DNA from: Akkermansia muciniphila
Lineage (GTDB): Bacteria > Pseudomonadota > Gammaproteobacteria > Burkholderiales > Burkholderiaceae_C
Length of the DNA stretch: 64,000 nt
NCBI GenBank assembly: GCA_943331105.2
Contig: CALQKH020000005.1
Coordinates: forward strand, 62,001-126,000
Reading direction: 5' to 3'
The translations under genes and the position numbers were made by a program. Shown here one piece after another: positions 38,213 to 45,475 of the stretch (position 1 is the first letter of the stretch; every line of letters begins with the position of its first letter). The notes beneath the pieces are model-generated. The model saw only the letters and a list, made by a program, of their open reading frames with translations. It had not been told where the DNA came from and ran no database searches.

Positions 38213-38240
38213 CCGTGGGCAAGGCCTTGGCCTTTGGCAA
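38213..38240. other. Nested inverted repeats between LysR and aldolase genes
   Basis: TTGCCAA (38213-38219) faces TTGGCAA (38234-38240), with TGCCC-GT-GGGCA nested inside the left half. It follows the LysR stop by 18 bases and lacks a T-run. It may be a weak terminator or an operator. Confidence 0.3.
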
Positions 38241-38396
38241 GACGCTGCGCCCATCTATTCGTCGGTATTTTGGGGTCTGAAAAAAAATAGCTGTTTTCAT
38301 CGTGTTTGAACGCTTCCAGTATTCTTGTCAGCGCAGTGCGGTCATAAGCCACGCGTGACCCGATACCACCCACACCACAACAGCCGGAGATCCTTC

Positions 38397-39116
38397 ATGC
38401 AAGCCAACGAAACCTTTGAAGCCCTTTTGCCGCTGCGCACAGATCTGGCGCTGGCCTTGCGCGCTGCTGCCCATCAGGGCCTGAGCGAGGGCGTGTGCAA
38501 CCACTTCAGCGTGGCGGTGCCTGGCCGGGACGACTGGTTTTTGCTCAACCCGCGAGGTTTGCATTGGAGTGAGGTGCAAGCGGCTGACATCGTGATGTGC
38601 AACGCGGCGGGCGAGCAGCTGGCGGGCCGTCATCCGGTGGAACCCACAGCCATGTTCATCCATGCTGCGGTACACCACATCGCGCGCAAGTCTGTCGTGC
38701 TGCACACCCACATGCCGCATGCCACGGCGCTGACCTTGACCGCGGCGCGTGCACTGGACACTACCCTGTCGCAGACCGCCATGCGCTTTCATGGCCGCTT
38801 GGCGGTGGACGCGCATTACAACGGTCTGGCTCTGGACATGACCGAAGGTGAACGCATCGCCAATGCCATGCAAGGCGCGGATGTGGTGTTTTTGGGAAAC
38901 CACGGTGTCATCGTCTGCGGTGAACGGGTGGACTACGCCTACGACGACCTGTACTACCTGGAGCGTGCCTGCCAAGCTCAGGTGCTGGCGGCTTCGACCG
39001 GTGTGCCGTTGACGCCCGTGGACACAGCATTGGCTGCGCGGGTTGCGGAACAGATCAATGGCGAGCGGCTTCAGTCCGAGCTCTTTTTTGAGAGCTTGCG
39101 AAGGATGATGGGTTGA
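38397..39116 (+). CDS. Class II aldolase/adducin family protein
   Basis: 239 residues from ATG 38397 with CGGAGA upstream. LSEGVCNHFSVAVPG is the substrate loop, LHTHMPHATAL carries two metal-binding His residues and FLGNHGVIVCG the third. YNGLALDMTEGERIANAM is typical of a subgroup annotated as aldolase or decarboxylase of unknown substrate. It could process a carbon skeleton made by the neighbouring sulfatase, but nothing in the sequence proves this. Confidence 0.86.
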   Translation: MQANETFEALLPLRTDLALALRAAAHQGLSEGVCNHFSVAVPGRDDWFLLNPRGLHWSEVQAADIVMCNAAGEQLAGRHPVEPTAMFIHAAVHHIARKSVVLHTHMPHATALTLTAARALDTTLSQTAMRFHGRLAVDAHYNGLALDMTEGERIANAMQGADVVFLGNHGVIVCGERVDYAYDDLYYLERACQAQVLAASTGVPLTPVDTALAARVAEQINGERLQSELFFESLRRMMG

Positions 39117-39198
39117 TCTAAAGCCAAGAAAAAAGGCCAACCCGTGAGGATTGGCCTTGATTCGCTTGGAACCCGCATAGTTGCTGGGTTTCCAGAGA

Positions 39199-39255
39199 TG
39201 GTGCCCGGGGCCGGACTCGAACCGGCACGCCTTGCGGCGGGGGATTTTGAGTCCC
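39199..39255 (-). tRNA. tRNA-Leu(CAA) 3' half only: split attachment site of the integrated element
   Basis: On the minus strand the sequence from the anticodon stem to the end matches tRNA-Leu: anticodon loop CTCAAAA (anticodon CAA, 39249-39247), a variable arm CGCC-GCAA-GGCG, a T arm GCCGG-TTCGAGT-CCGGC, acceptor strand CCCGGGC, discriminator A and encoded CCA (39199-39201). The D arm and 5' acceptor strand are absent: sequence beyond 39255 does not fit GCCCGGG or a D loop. This is what remains at one end when an element inserts into a tRNA gene. It is not a functional tRNA as it stands. Confidence 0.8.
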
Positions 39256-39289
39256 ACAGTGAAACTGAGGATTCATGCGGGTTTGCGGG

Positions 39290-39367
39290 CTGTTTTAGGC
39301 GCAAAAAACTCAGTTAATACTGGGTGGTTCCTCTTCTAGGCCCCACTTTTTGCGCCTACTGTTTTAG
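39290..39367. repeat. Direct and inverted repeats next to the integrase: candidate attachment-region binding sites
   Basis: CTGTTTTAG occurs as a direct repeat at 39290-39298 and 39359-39367. TAGGCGCAAAAA (39296-39307) and its exact reverse complement TTTTTGCGCCTA (39347-39358) form a 12-bp inverted repeat inside that. The group sits between the split tRNA and the integrase stop codon, the normal place for integrase arm-type sites. The inverted repeat could alternatively terminate the integrase transcript. Confidence 0.55.
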
Positions 39368-40389
39368 CGGACCGCTTTGAGCTTGGTTGCTTTCGTTCGA
39401 TAGTGCGTTTCAGTCAATTTGGTATTGCTGTGCTGCAGCAGTTTTGATGCCTCAGATACATCACCGGCAAGATCGGCAGCCCGTTTCCTCATGTCTCTCA
39501 GGTACATGGACTGAATTGCTTGAGCGAGATCTTTTTCCCCAGCTTTTAAGGCTTTTGCGGCAGCTTTGTCCCGTGCTTCGTCATAGCGATCCCTGAGCAT
39601 TCCCGCGCTCACTTGGCGGCCTTCTTTAGTGCAAAGCAGCATGACGCAATGCGCTTTCATGGCTTGCCGCTTGGCAACGAGTGTTGAAAGCACGGGTGAT
39701 TGCTCCACCTCAAATTCAGCAGCCTTTTTGGTTTTACTTGCTGAAAATCGCAGTTTTCCGTTTGATGGCATGCGTACAGTTCTGACATCTGTAAGTCGCA
39801 TCCCGGTTGCGCTGGCAATATCCATGCAGGCGCGCAGAACATCGTCAGCCTCTTCGTAAACCGCATCAAAAAGCTGATCTGTGACTTCAAATTCGCGGGC
39901 GCTTTCTGTGTTCTTCCAATTTTTGACGCCAGACGCAGGCCAAGGCAGCCTGGTCATACCCCACAGGATTGCTTTGCCCCACACGATTGAAAAAAGGGAC
40001 ATTTCACGATTGCCTTGTGTTTTGGCACTTCTGCGATCCAGATATTCGCGCAGGATAGGCAGCGAGACTTGATCCCAACACATAGAACCAAACACTGGCT
40101 CTATGTGCGATAAGTTCTTTGTGTACCCACGGCGAGTTTCGGCGTTTTCGTATTTCGGTAGTTCTCGTTCGCGCCAGCGTGAAAAAGCTTCTTGGACCAA
40201 ACCAATCGTGAGGCGTTTTTTGTTGTGAATTTCATCCCACTTTTGGATGGCAATTGCATGATCAGACCCAAGGCGAATGTCAGGCTTGCCCTCGGTCCTC
40301 ATGTCGTACACAAAGTACACATGCACTTGACCTTTTGCACCCCTGTAAATCTTCGTCCGAAGTCTCGGGTATTTACTGATTTTTGGCAT
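39364..40389 (-). CDS. int: Tyrosine-type site-specific integrase
   Basis: 341 residues. N-terminal arm-binding region, a SAM-like core-binding domain (about 60-150), then the catalytic domain. Catalytic residues visible: Arg in ATGMRLTDVRT, Lys in SASKTKKAAEF, Arg in RDMRKRAADLAG, His in LLQHSNTKLT and the nucleophile Tyr in ETHYRTKA. The first His of the usual H-x-x-R box is replaced by Arg (LRDMR). It integrates the element at the adjacent tRNA-Leu. The start follows the DUF4224 stop directly, so the two are co-translated. G+C is lower than in neighbouring genes. Confidence 0.93.
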   Translation of the reverse strand: MPKISKYPRLRTKIYRGAKGQVHVYFVYDMRTEGKPDIRLGSDHAIAIQKWDEIHNKKRLTIGLVQEAFSRWRERELPKYENAETRRGYTKNLSHIEPVFGSMCWDQVSLPILREYLDRRSAKTQGNREMSLFSIVWGKAILWGMTRLPWPASGVKNWKNTESAREFEVTDQLFDAVYEEADDVLRACMDIASATGMRLTDVRTVRMPSNGKLRFSASKTKKAAEFEVEQSPVLSTLVAKRQAMKAHCVMLLCTKEGRQVSAGMLRDRYDEARDKAAAKALKAGEKDLAQAIQSMYLRDMRKRAADLAGDVSEASKLLQHSNTKLTETHYRTKATKLKAVR

Positions 40390-40596
40390 CTATTTGATCG
40401 CAGACCAATTGGGACCTGATGAGAAATTTGGAGGCCGACCCTCAGCCACCAGCTTGACGTGTGAGTGATACACAATGACCCGATTTCCGTCGTGAATAAA
40501 CGGAATACTGTGCTCGCGCAACCACGCAACTTGTTTTTTGGCTCTTGCGGCACCAGTCAATTGATTTACCTCAAGCGGTGTCAGAAAGGCGTTCAT
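40390..40596 (-). CDS. DUF4224 protein, possible excisionase
   Basis: 68 residues. FLTPLEVNQLTGAARAKKQ-x-x-WLREHSIPF is the DUF4224 pattern, a small winged-helix-like DNA-binding domain found beside phage and element integrases. Its stop abuts the integrase ATG and its start overlaps the upstream small gene (ATGA), so the three form one operon. A role in excision or att-site binding is inferred from position and size. Confidence 0.8.
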   Translation of the reverse strand: MNAFLTPLEVNQLTGAARAKKQVAWLREHSIPFIHDGNRVIVYHSHVKLVAEGRPPNFSSGPNWSAIK

Positions 40597-40802
40597 AGGA
40601 CGTGCCTTCCGTAAGCCGATAACTTTTGGGCCAACGTTTCAATATGTGGGCACGAATTGGATTTTTCAACCGCATGTGCGGGTTGAAAGTTCATTTGCCC
40701 CCCAAAGGCCAATGAAGACGAAGATGTTGCCGCGTCTTGTAGATTCAGTCCATGCCCAGCGCTGGCCGTGTGAGCGAAGTGAGTGGTCAAGGTCGGTTTC
40801 AT
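40593..40802 (-). CDS. Small hypothetical protein of the integrase operon
   Basis: 69 residues, not recognised. Sequence is rich in Ser, Ala and His with no membrane segment or clear motif. Support for its being real is positional: its TGA overlaps the DUF4224 ATG, and a candidate operator lies 54 bases upstream. Confidence 0.45.
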   Translation of the reverse strand: MKPTLTTHFAHTASAGHGLNLQDAATSSSSLAFGGQMNFQPAHAVEKSNSCPHIETLAQKLSAYGRHVL

Positions 40803-41295
40803 GGCAGGGACTCTTCAATCTGGGAGTTCATGCATCAGATTGAATCGGGTCGTGCGTGACGTGACCACTTGCCCACGTCACAACGTGGCGCCAGTTCGAG
40901 GTGAGCTCATAGGGCGCGACCAAACCCCACAAATTTTTTGTTACGTCTGGTGGTTGCGGTGAAACGCTCTACGTTGGTGTTTTGTCGATGCGCTGCATGG
41001 CCTCAGCCCTTCAATTGAAAATTAAAGATTCGAATTTCTCGTATCGACTACTGACAACGCAACATGCTTTTGTCAGCTCAGGGTCGTTTTTGAGCTGTTT
41101 TAGCAACATTCCTCCATCTGAAAGGTGGTTCCAACTTCATTTTTCTGTGACGTGCAGGTGTGGGCATGTCACGCATGGATGTATTGAATGGATATCCGCT
41201 GCACTTTTCCCTGTCCTTAACAGGGGCAGCTTCAACGGCCAGTGCCATTCATGGCGCGGGAACCATTACGAAACTCAAAACAGGAATGGATATCC
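40803..41295. other. Non-coding control region between the integrase operon and the replication gene
   Basis: About 490 bases, lower in G+C than the chromosome, between divergent operons. It contains the inverted repeat at 40856-40881 and the repeat pair at 41181-41306 described separately. A 131-codon plus-strand frame (40982-41377) crosses it but runs into the replication gene in another frame and has no recognisable protein character, so I do not call it. Confidence 0.6.
40856..40881. promoter_or_regulatory. Candidate operator of the integrase operon
   Basis: GTGACGTG (40856-40863) and CACGTCAC (40874-40881) form a perfect 8-bp inverted repeat with a 10-base spacer, 54 bases before the first minus-strand gene of the operon. 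The layout suits a dimeric repressor or an activator. Confidence 0.5.
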
Positions 41296-41306
41296 ATGTT
41301 CAATAC
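41181..41306. repeat. Repeat pair around the replication-gene start
   Basis: GAATGGATATCC occurs as a direct repeat at 41186-41197 and 41284-41295. The longer GTATTGAATGGATATCC (41181-41197) also recurs inverted at 41288-41306 with a 2-base insertion. The right copy contains the ATG of the replication gene, so a protein bound there could block its own translation start or transcription. Confidence 0.6.
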
Positions 41307-43995
41307 TTCTTCTCTTAACCAGAGCGAGTCAGTCTCGCTCACCCAACCGCCCAGCAACGACGACTTCCTGGAGGTGATGTTTGGTGACGATGTGGATGAC
41401 GCATTCGTCTGCTCCAACACCACACCGCCGGATACCGATAACGAGTTGGCAAAAGCCGGCATGTGGTCCGGCGGACCCATTGAGTTCTCCCGCGATCTGT
41501 ACCAAGAACCTCAACGGCAGAACTACACCTGTGTTTCTACCTTTCGCCGTGATGCCGAAGACGTGTATCACCGGCAGATCGAATACTTCGATGCGTTGCA
41601 CTTCATCGTGCTCGATGACATTGGCTCCAAGGTGCAAGTCGATCCGCGCACGCTTGGACTCGGCGAGCCGACTGCCATCATCGAAACCTCCCCTGGAAAC
41701 CACCAATGGTTCTATCGCCTGAGCGAGCCGGTCCGTGATGTCTCGATCGCGTCCTATCTGACCAAACAAGTGCTGGCAACGCCAGTGCAGGGGCACTTGA
41801 TGACCGATCAGGGGGCCAAGGGCATCACGCGCCTGTGCAAATTGCCGCAGGGGCGCAACCTGAAGCTGGCGCTGGGCCAGCCTTGGCAGAATCGGCTGGT
41901 CAGCTGGCGGCCTGAGCTGGCGTATTCGGCTTGGGAAGTGGCTTCTTGGTTTGGCCAGAGCATTGACCATGTGCCGCAGATCAACGCTATGCTCGCAGCG
42001 GCACCTATGTTGTCGGGAGAGCATCCCTTGATTGAGGCGTTGCAAGAGGCGGAGTTGCTCAAATCGGCGCAGCAAAAGAATTCTGGTTGGTGGGACATTC
42101 AGTGCCTGCAGCGCCGTTTGCACACCAGGGGGGTGGATGATGGCACCGCCGTCAAGATTCGGGCTGATGGCAGCTGGACCATGAAGTGCCAGCACGGCCA
42201 CTGCGCAGACCTGAAGGCTCGTGATTTGTACCGCTGGTTGGTAGCGCAGGGCCTTTCCGTGACACCGCCGCAATACCGCTTACACGTTAAACGGATTGAT
42301 CCCGCGCGCTTGCCGTTCAATGTGCCTGCGCTGGCAGAGGATGACTTCTCATTTTTGGATCCTGATGACGGTGGTGCCGTAGATGAGGTGAACTATCCCG
42401 ATCCGGAAGTGGAAATCGAAATGGACAGAGAGGCCAAGCCTGTTGTCAGCGATAAAGGTTCTGAATGTGAATCAGAGCGTCCAAGGATCTTTGTTGACCC
42501 GGGGCTGATTCCCAGCATCCTCAAACAATGCGCGAAGCTGCTGGAGCAGCATGTGTTCAAGCGTGGTCACACGCTGGTTCGTATCGGCCGCGCCGCTGAA
42601 TTGCACGATGGACTCTCTCGCTTGGCCACTCAACCTGTGGTCATTGCGGTCAACCGTCAGTGGCTCATGCGCGAGCTGAGCGAGCTGGCAACCTTCAATC
42701 GTATGGACCGACGCATCAACGACTACAAGGTGGTGGACTGTCCCATGAACATTGCCATCGCCTTGGAGCTTGGGACTGACGATGACACCTTCAGCCACCT
42801 GACTGTTCTGGCCAATGCGCCATTTCTTCGCGCGGACGGCTCGATTTGTGAAACCCTGGGCTATGACGCGGAGACCGGGATTTATTACGCACCGAATCTG
42901 GAATTTCCACCCCAGCCGAGCCAACCAGGTTGGAGCGAGGGCCGAGCAGCACTCGATGAACTGCTGGATTTGGTCAAGCAATTCCCGTTTGCGGGCGATG
43001 TGTCCCGCTCGGTCTACCTTGCGGATGTGCTGACTGCACTGGCTCGGCCCACACTGCCCAAGGCCCCGATGGTGCTGTACACCGCCACGATGGCAGGCTC
43101 AGGTAAGACCTTGATGGCCTCCATTGCCAACCTGATCGCCTATGGTCATGCAACCACACACCCTTGGCCCGGCGCCAATGAGGAAGAACTTAAGAAGGTG
43201 TTCACCTCGGTGCTCCTGGCTGGCGATCCGGTGGTGGTCTTTGACAACTTGCCCAACGGCGCGCTGGTCAAGAGTGCGGCTTTGTCCCAGTTCGTGACCT
43301 CGGATGATTACGCCGACCGTAAGTTGGGCGAATCGGAGCGGGTCAAGTTTCGCAACCGCACTCGAGTCGTTCTGACTGGCAATAACATCACGCTGGCCAG
43401 CGACAACGCTCGCCGGGCCCTTGTGTGCGAGTTGCAACTTCAGGTGGAGTCGCTCAAGGACCGTCAGATTGAGTTCGAGCATCCCAGTTTGGCCATGTTC
43501 ATTAAGCACAACCGCGCACGCTTCATTACGGCTGCACTGACGGCTTTGCGTGCGTATGCATTGCACCCGGATCCTTTGAACGTGCCACCTTTGGAATCTT
43601 TTGAGGATTGGTCCTGGCGCGTGCGCGATACCTTGATCTGGCTGGGGGAGGAAGACCCAGTCGCATCGGTCAATTACAGCAACGATGGCACCGGCGAGAT
43701 TGCCGTGACTTTTCAGGTGATGCAGACAGTGGCAATGGCAAAGGTTCGGACTACACCGCCAGAATTCCGCGCCAGTGACCTGGCCATCTGGTCCACCAGC
43801 AACTTTGCCTTGCGCGATGCATTGGAACAGGCGGGCTGCGCGGAGAGCAACAGTGCCGGGAAGGTGGGGATGTGGCTGAGAGCACACAAGAACCGCATCG
43901 CGGGAGGCCTGAAGCTAGTTTCAAAGATGGTGGACGGTGGGCGCCAACCGAATAAATGGTTGCTGCAAAGCGTCGAGCAAAGGAACGAATCCTGA
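41296..43995 (+). CDS. Element replication protein: primase-like N-terminus and superfamily 3-like helicase C-terminus
   Basis: 899 residues from ATG 41296 (AGGA at 41282-41285); in-frame starts at 41242 and 41251 lack a ribosome site. Residues about 60-220 resemble RepB-type primases (FIVLDDIGSK, IIETSPGNHQWFYRLSEP, GITRLCKLPQGRN). A Cys/His pair-rich stretch MKCQHGHCADLKARDLY follows. The last third has an ATPase core: Walker A MAGSGKTLM, Walker B VVVFDNLPNG and VVLTGNNI as sensor. Primase and helicase in one chain are typical of plasmid, satellite and phage-like elements. It probably starts replication of the excised element at the adjacent repeats. Confidence 0.85.
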   Translation: MFNTSSLNQSESVSLTQPPSNDDFLEVMFGDDVDDAFVCSNTTPPDTDNELAKAGMWSGGPIEFSRDLYQEPQRQNYTCVSTFRRDAEDVYHRQIEYFDALHFIVLDDIGSKVQVDPRTLGLGEPTAIIETSPGNHQWFYRLSEPVRDVSIASYLTKQVLATPVQGHLMTDQGAKGITRLCKLPQGRNLKLALGQPWQNRLVSWRPELAYSAWEVASWFGQSIDHVPQINAMLAAAPMLSGEHPLIEALQEAELLKSAQQKNSGWWDIQCLQRRLHTRGVDDGTAVKIRADGSWTMKCQHGHCADLKARDLYRWLVAQGLSVTPPQYRLHVKRIDPARLPFNVPALAEDDFSFLDPDDGGAVDEVNYPDPEVEIEMDREAKPVVSDKGSECESERPRIFVDPGLIPSILKQCAKLLEQHVFKRGHTLVRIGRAAELHDGLSRLATQPVVIAVNRQWLMRELSELATFNRMDRRINDYKVVDCPMNIAIALELGTDDDTFSHLTVLANAPFLRADGSICETLGYDAETGIYYAPNLEFPPQPSQPGWSEGRAALDELLDLVKQFPFAGDVSRSVYLADVLTALARPTLPKAPMVLYTATMAGSGKTLMASIANLIAYGHATTHPWPGANEEELKKVFTSVLLAGDPVVVFDNLPNGALVKSAALSQFVTSDDYADRKLGESERVKFRNRTRVVLTGNNITLASDNARRALVCELQLQVESLKDRQIEFEHPSLAMFIKHNRARFITAALTALRAYALHPDPLNVPPLESFEDWSWRVRDTLIWLGEEDPVASVNYSNDGTGEIAVTFQVMQTVAMAKVRTTPPEFRASDLAIWSTSNFALRDALEQAGCAESNSAGKVGMWLRAHKNRIAGGLKLVSKMVDGGRQPNKWLLQSVEQRNES

Positions 43996-44528
43996 ATTTG
44001 GCTGAAATTCACCCGTAGACCGGGGGGTGATGGGGGATAACGGGGGGTGTTTTACCCAAGCCAGCAGAAATGGCAGTTGCCAATTCTCTTAGAGTGGCGG
44101 AAACACCCCCCGTGACACCCCGTTACCCCCCCCGGGGGTAGGGGGCCTGAATCTCTATCGGCATATTGCTTCAGACCGCAGTGGGTCCTTCGTTTTATTG
44201 CTAACCCACAACTCTTGATATGGTTATCAAATATAACTAAAATCTCTCGTGCGCGCGCGAAGCGAGTAACCACAGCTTGTTGGTAGATGTCTGTTTAAGG
44301 CTGGTAGCGGACATCCCTAGACTAATGCTGATATTTTGCGCTTGCCATAACCTGTCGTTCGCTATGCAGCGCATCACGTGACCGGTCTAAAGCACACAGC
44401 AGTCACAGTTCAAAGGACAGTTTGCGATAGATCCGGGGAACGACTGCTTGCGGTTTGGGTAATGGGTACTTCACCCGCTAGCCCAAAGCTAAGGCTATGC
44501 CAACTTTTAAAGGCAACATAATCCAGAC
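43996..44528. other. Non-coding region after the replication gene, probable element end
   Basis: 533 bases without a convincing gene. The first part holds the G-run repeats at 44020-44150. Next comes an A+T-rich stretch (44155-44240) with TTGATA-TGGT-TATCAA at about 44213-44228. The rest shows no repeat of the tRNA-Leu fragment and no other recognisable feature. The element's right junction is probably here or before 45476, but I cannot place it. Confidence 0.5.
44020..44150. repeat. G-run iteron-like repeats, candidate replication origin of the element
   Basis: Three G-runs on the plus strand (44022-44047) end in TAACGGGGGGTGTTT. The minus strand of 44101-44140 carries GGGGTAACGGGGTGTC and then ACGGGGGGTGTTT. 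CGGGGGGTGTTT (44041-44052) is an exact inverted repeat of 44101-44112. Repeats of one motif next to a replication gene and an A+T-rich stretch are the usual make-up of an iteron origin. The G-runs could also form quadruplexes. Confidence 0.55.
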
Positions 44529-45167
44529 ATGTATGCACTTCAATCATGGGGAGACACCCTACGCCTGCTGGTCGAGTTGTCAGCCACCGCTGCTTTTGCT
44601 TTATCTGGACTTATGGAGGCAGCGCGCAAAAAGCTTGATGCGGTAGGCGTGTGTGTGGTTGCGTTCTTGGCTGCCTTTGGTGGCGGCACTTTGCGCGACT
44701 TGCTACTTGATCAGCGGCCGTTTTTTTGGGTGCGTCACACCGAAATTCTTTGGGGTGTTCTGGCCCTATGTGTTTTGGCCATGCTGTTCATGCGTCAGCG
44801 GCATTTTGAGGTCACTGAAAAAACAATACTCTGGCCCGATGCGCTTGGCCTAGGACTGTTTACTGCCACAGGTGTTCACCAAGCTTTGCAGTCCAACATG
44901 CCACCCGTAGTTGCCGTGATGATGGGTCTGGTTACGGGAGTTTTCGGTGGCGTGCTCCGGGACATGGTGTGCAACGAGATTCCCAAAGCCTTCAAAGACC
45001 ACCGTCCTTATGCGGTGTGTTCTTTTGCCGGTGGTTGGACTTATGTGGCTCTTTGGTCCGCAGACTCCCCGGGCTGGATAGCCTTGCTGGGGTGTCTTGT
45101 TGTCACCGTCGGCCTTCGCGCACTGGCTCTTTGGCGCAACTGGCAATTACCAGCGTGGCGTGCCTGA
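44529..45167 (+). CDS. Trimeric intracellular cation channel family protein (UPF0126)
   Basis: 212 residues, about seven membrane helices in two UPF0126 repeats. Each repeat has the glycine-rich motif: AFLAAFGGGTLRDLLLDQRPFFW and VTGVFGGVLRDMVCNEIP, both with the conserved G-G-x-x-RD. Bacterial members are homotrimeric potassium-permeable channels of unclear physiological role. It appears to be a chromosomal gene beyond the integrated element, although its upstream region shows no strong ribosome site. Confidence 0.9.
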   Translation: MYALQSWGDTLRLLVELSATAAFALSGLMEAARKKLDAVGVCVVAFLAAFGGGTLRDLLLDQRPFFWVRHTEILWGVLALCVLAMLFMRQRHFEVTEKTILWPDALGLGLFTATGVHQALQSNMPPVVAVMMGLVTGVFGGVLRDMVCNEIPKAFKDHRPYAVCSFAGGWTYVALWSADSPGWIALLGCLVVTVGLRALALWRNWQLPAWRA

Positions 45168-45475
45168 ATGGTGCTGTAAAAAATCAGGTTTTGCGCAGAC
45201 TAGGGTTTCCCGAATTCAAGGTCTAAAGCCTGCCCAAACACATACGACTCCATCGACAGCACGCCGTGGCGAATGCCACCGTTGAGCACCGTCACGGGTG
45301 TGTGCTCCAGCGCAGCCCCAGCCGCCACAAGCAAAGGCAGATATGCGGCTAGACCTCATTGAAATTCAAGCCGATAACCCTTGGTAATCGGCTTTAAAAA
45401 ATACGATTGGATTACTGGCTACGCTATGACTAGCATGGGTCATCGTCAATTTGTGCCTAATCAAGGCCCGCAGTC
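45168..45475. other. Intergenic stretch with a gene remnant and a hairpin
   Basis: About 308 bases. The left part carries the minus-strand coding remnant described separately (45200-45358). AAGCCGAT (45368-45375) and ATCGGCTT (45387-45394) form an 8-bp hairpin followed by a short TAAAAAA, possibly a weak terminator. The remaining 80 bases must hold the promoter of the sulfatase gene but show no clear box. Confidence 0.4.
45200..45358 (-). pseudogene. Possible C-terminal remnant of an unidentified gene
   Basis: On the minus strand an open frame of about 50 codons, bounded by an in-frame stop upstream and TAG at 45200-45202, reads protein-like sequence: PLLVAAGAALEHTPVTVL and NGGIRHGVLSMESYVFGQAL. 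It has no ATG start and no N-terminal part. The residue pattern looks like the end of a real enzyme whose front was lost, perhaps in a rearrangement at the element boundary. The family is not recognised. Confidence 0.4.

Noticed and set aside
39199..39275. Intact tRNA-Leu gene
   Set aside because: Only the anticodon-to-CCA part fits; no D arm or GCCCGGG 5' acceptor strand is present upstream.
40982..41377. 131-codon plus-strand frame in the element control region
   Set aside because: It overlaps the start of the replication gene in another frame, has no ribosome site and its residues look unlike a folded protein.
43996..44273. Possible toxin or small gene on the minus strand (73 codons, 44052-44273)
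   Set aside because: Covers the G-run repeats, giving an artificial Gly/Pro/Cys-rich product without a ribosome site.
39199..45475. Complete prophage
   Set aside because: No capsid, terminase, tail or lysis genes; only integration and replication genes are present.
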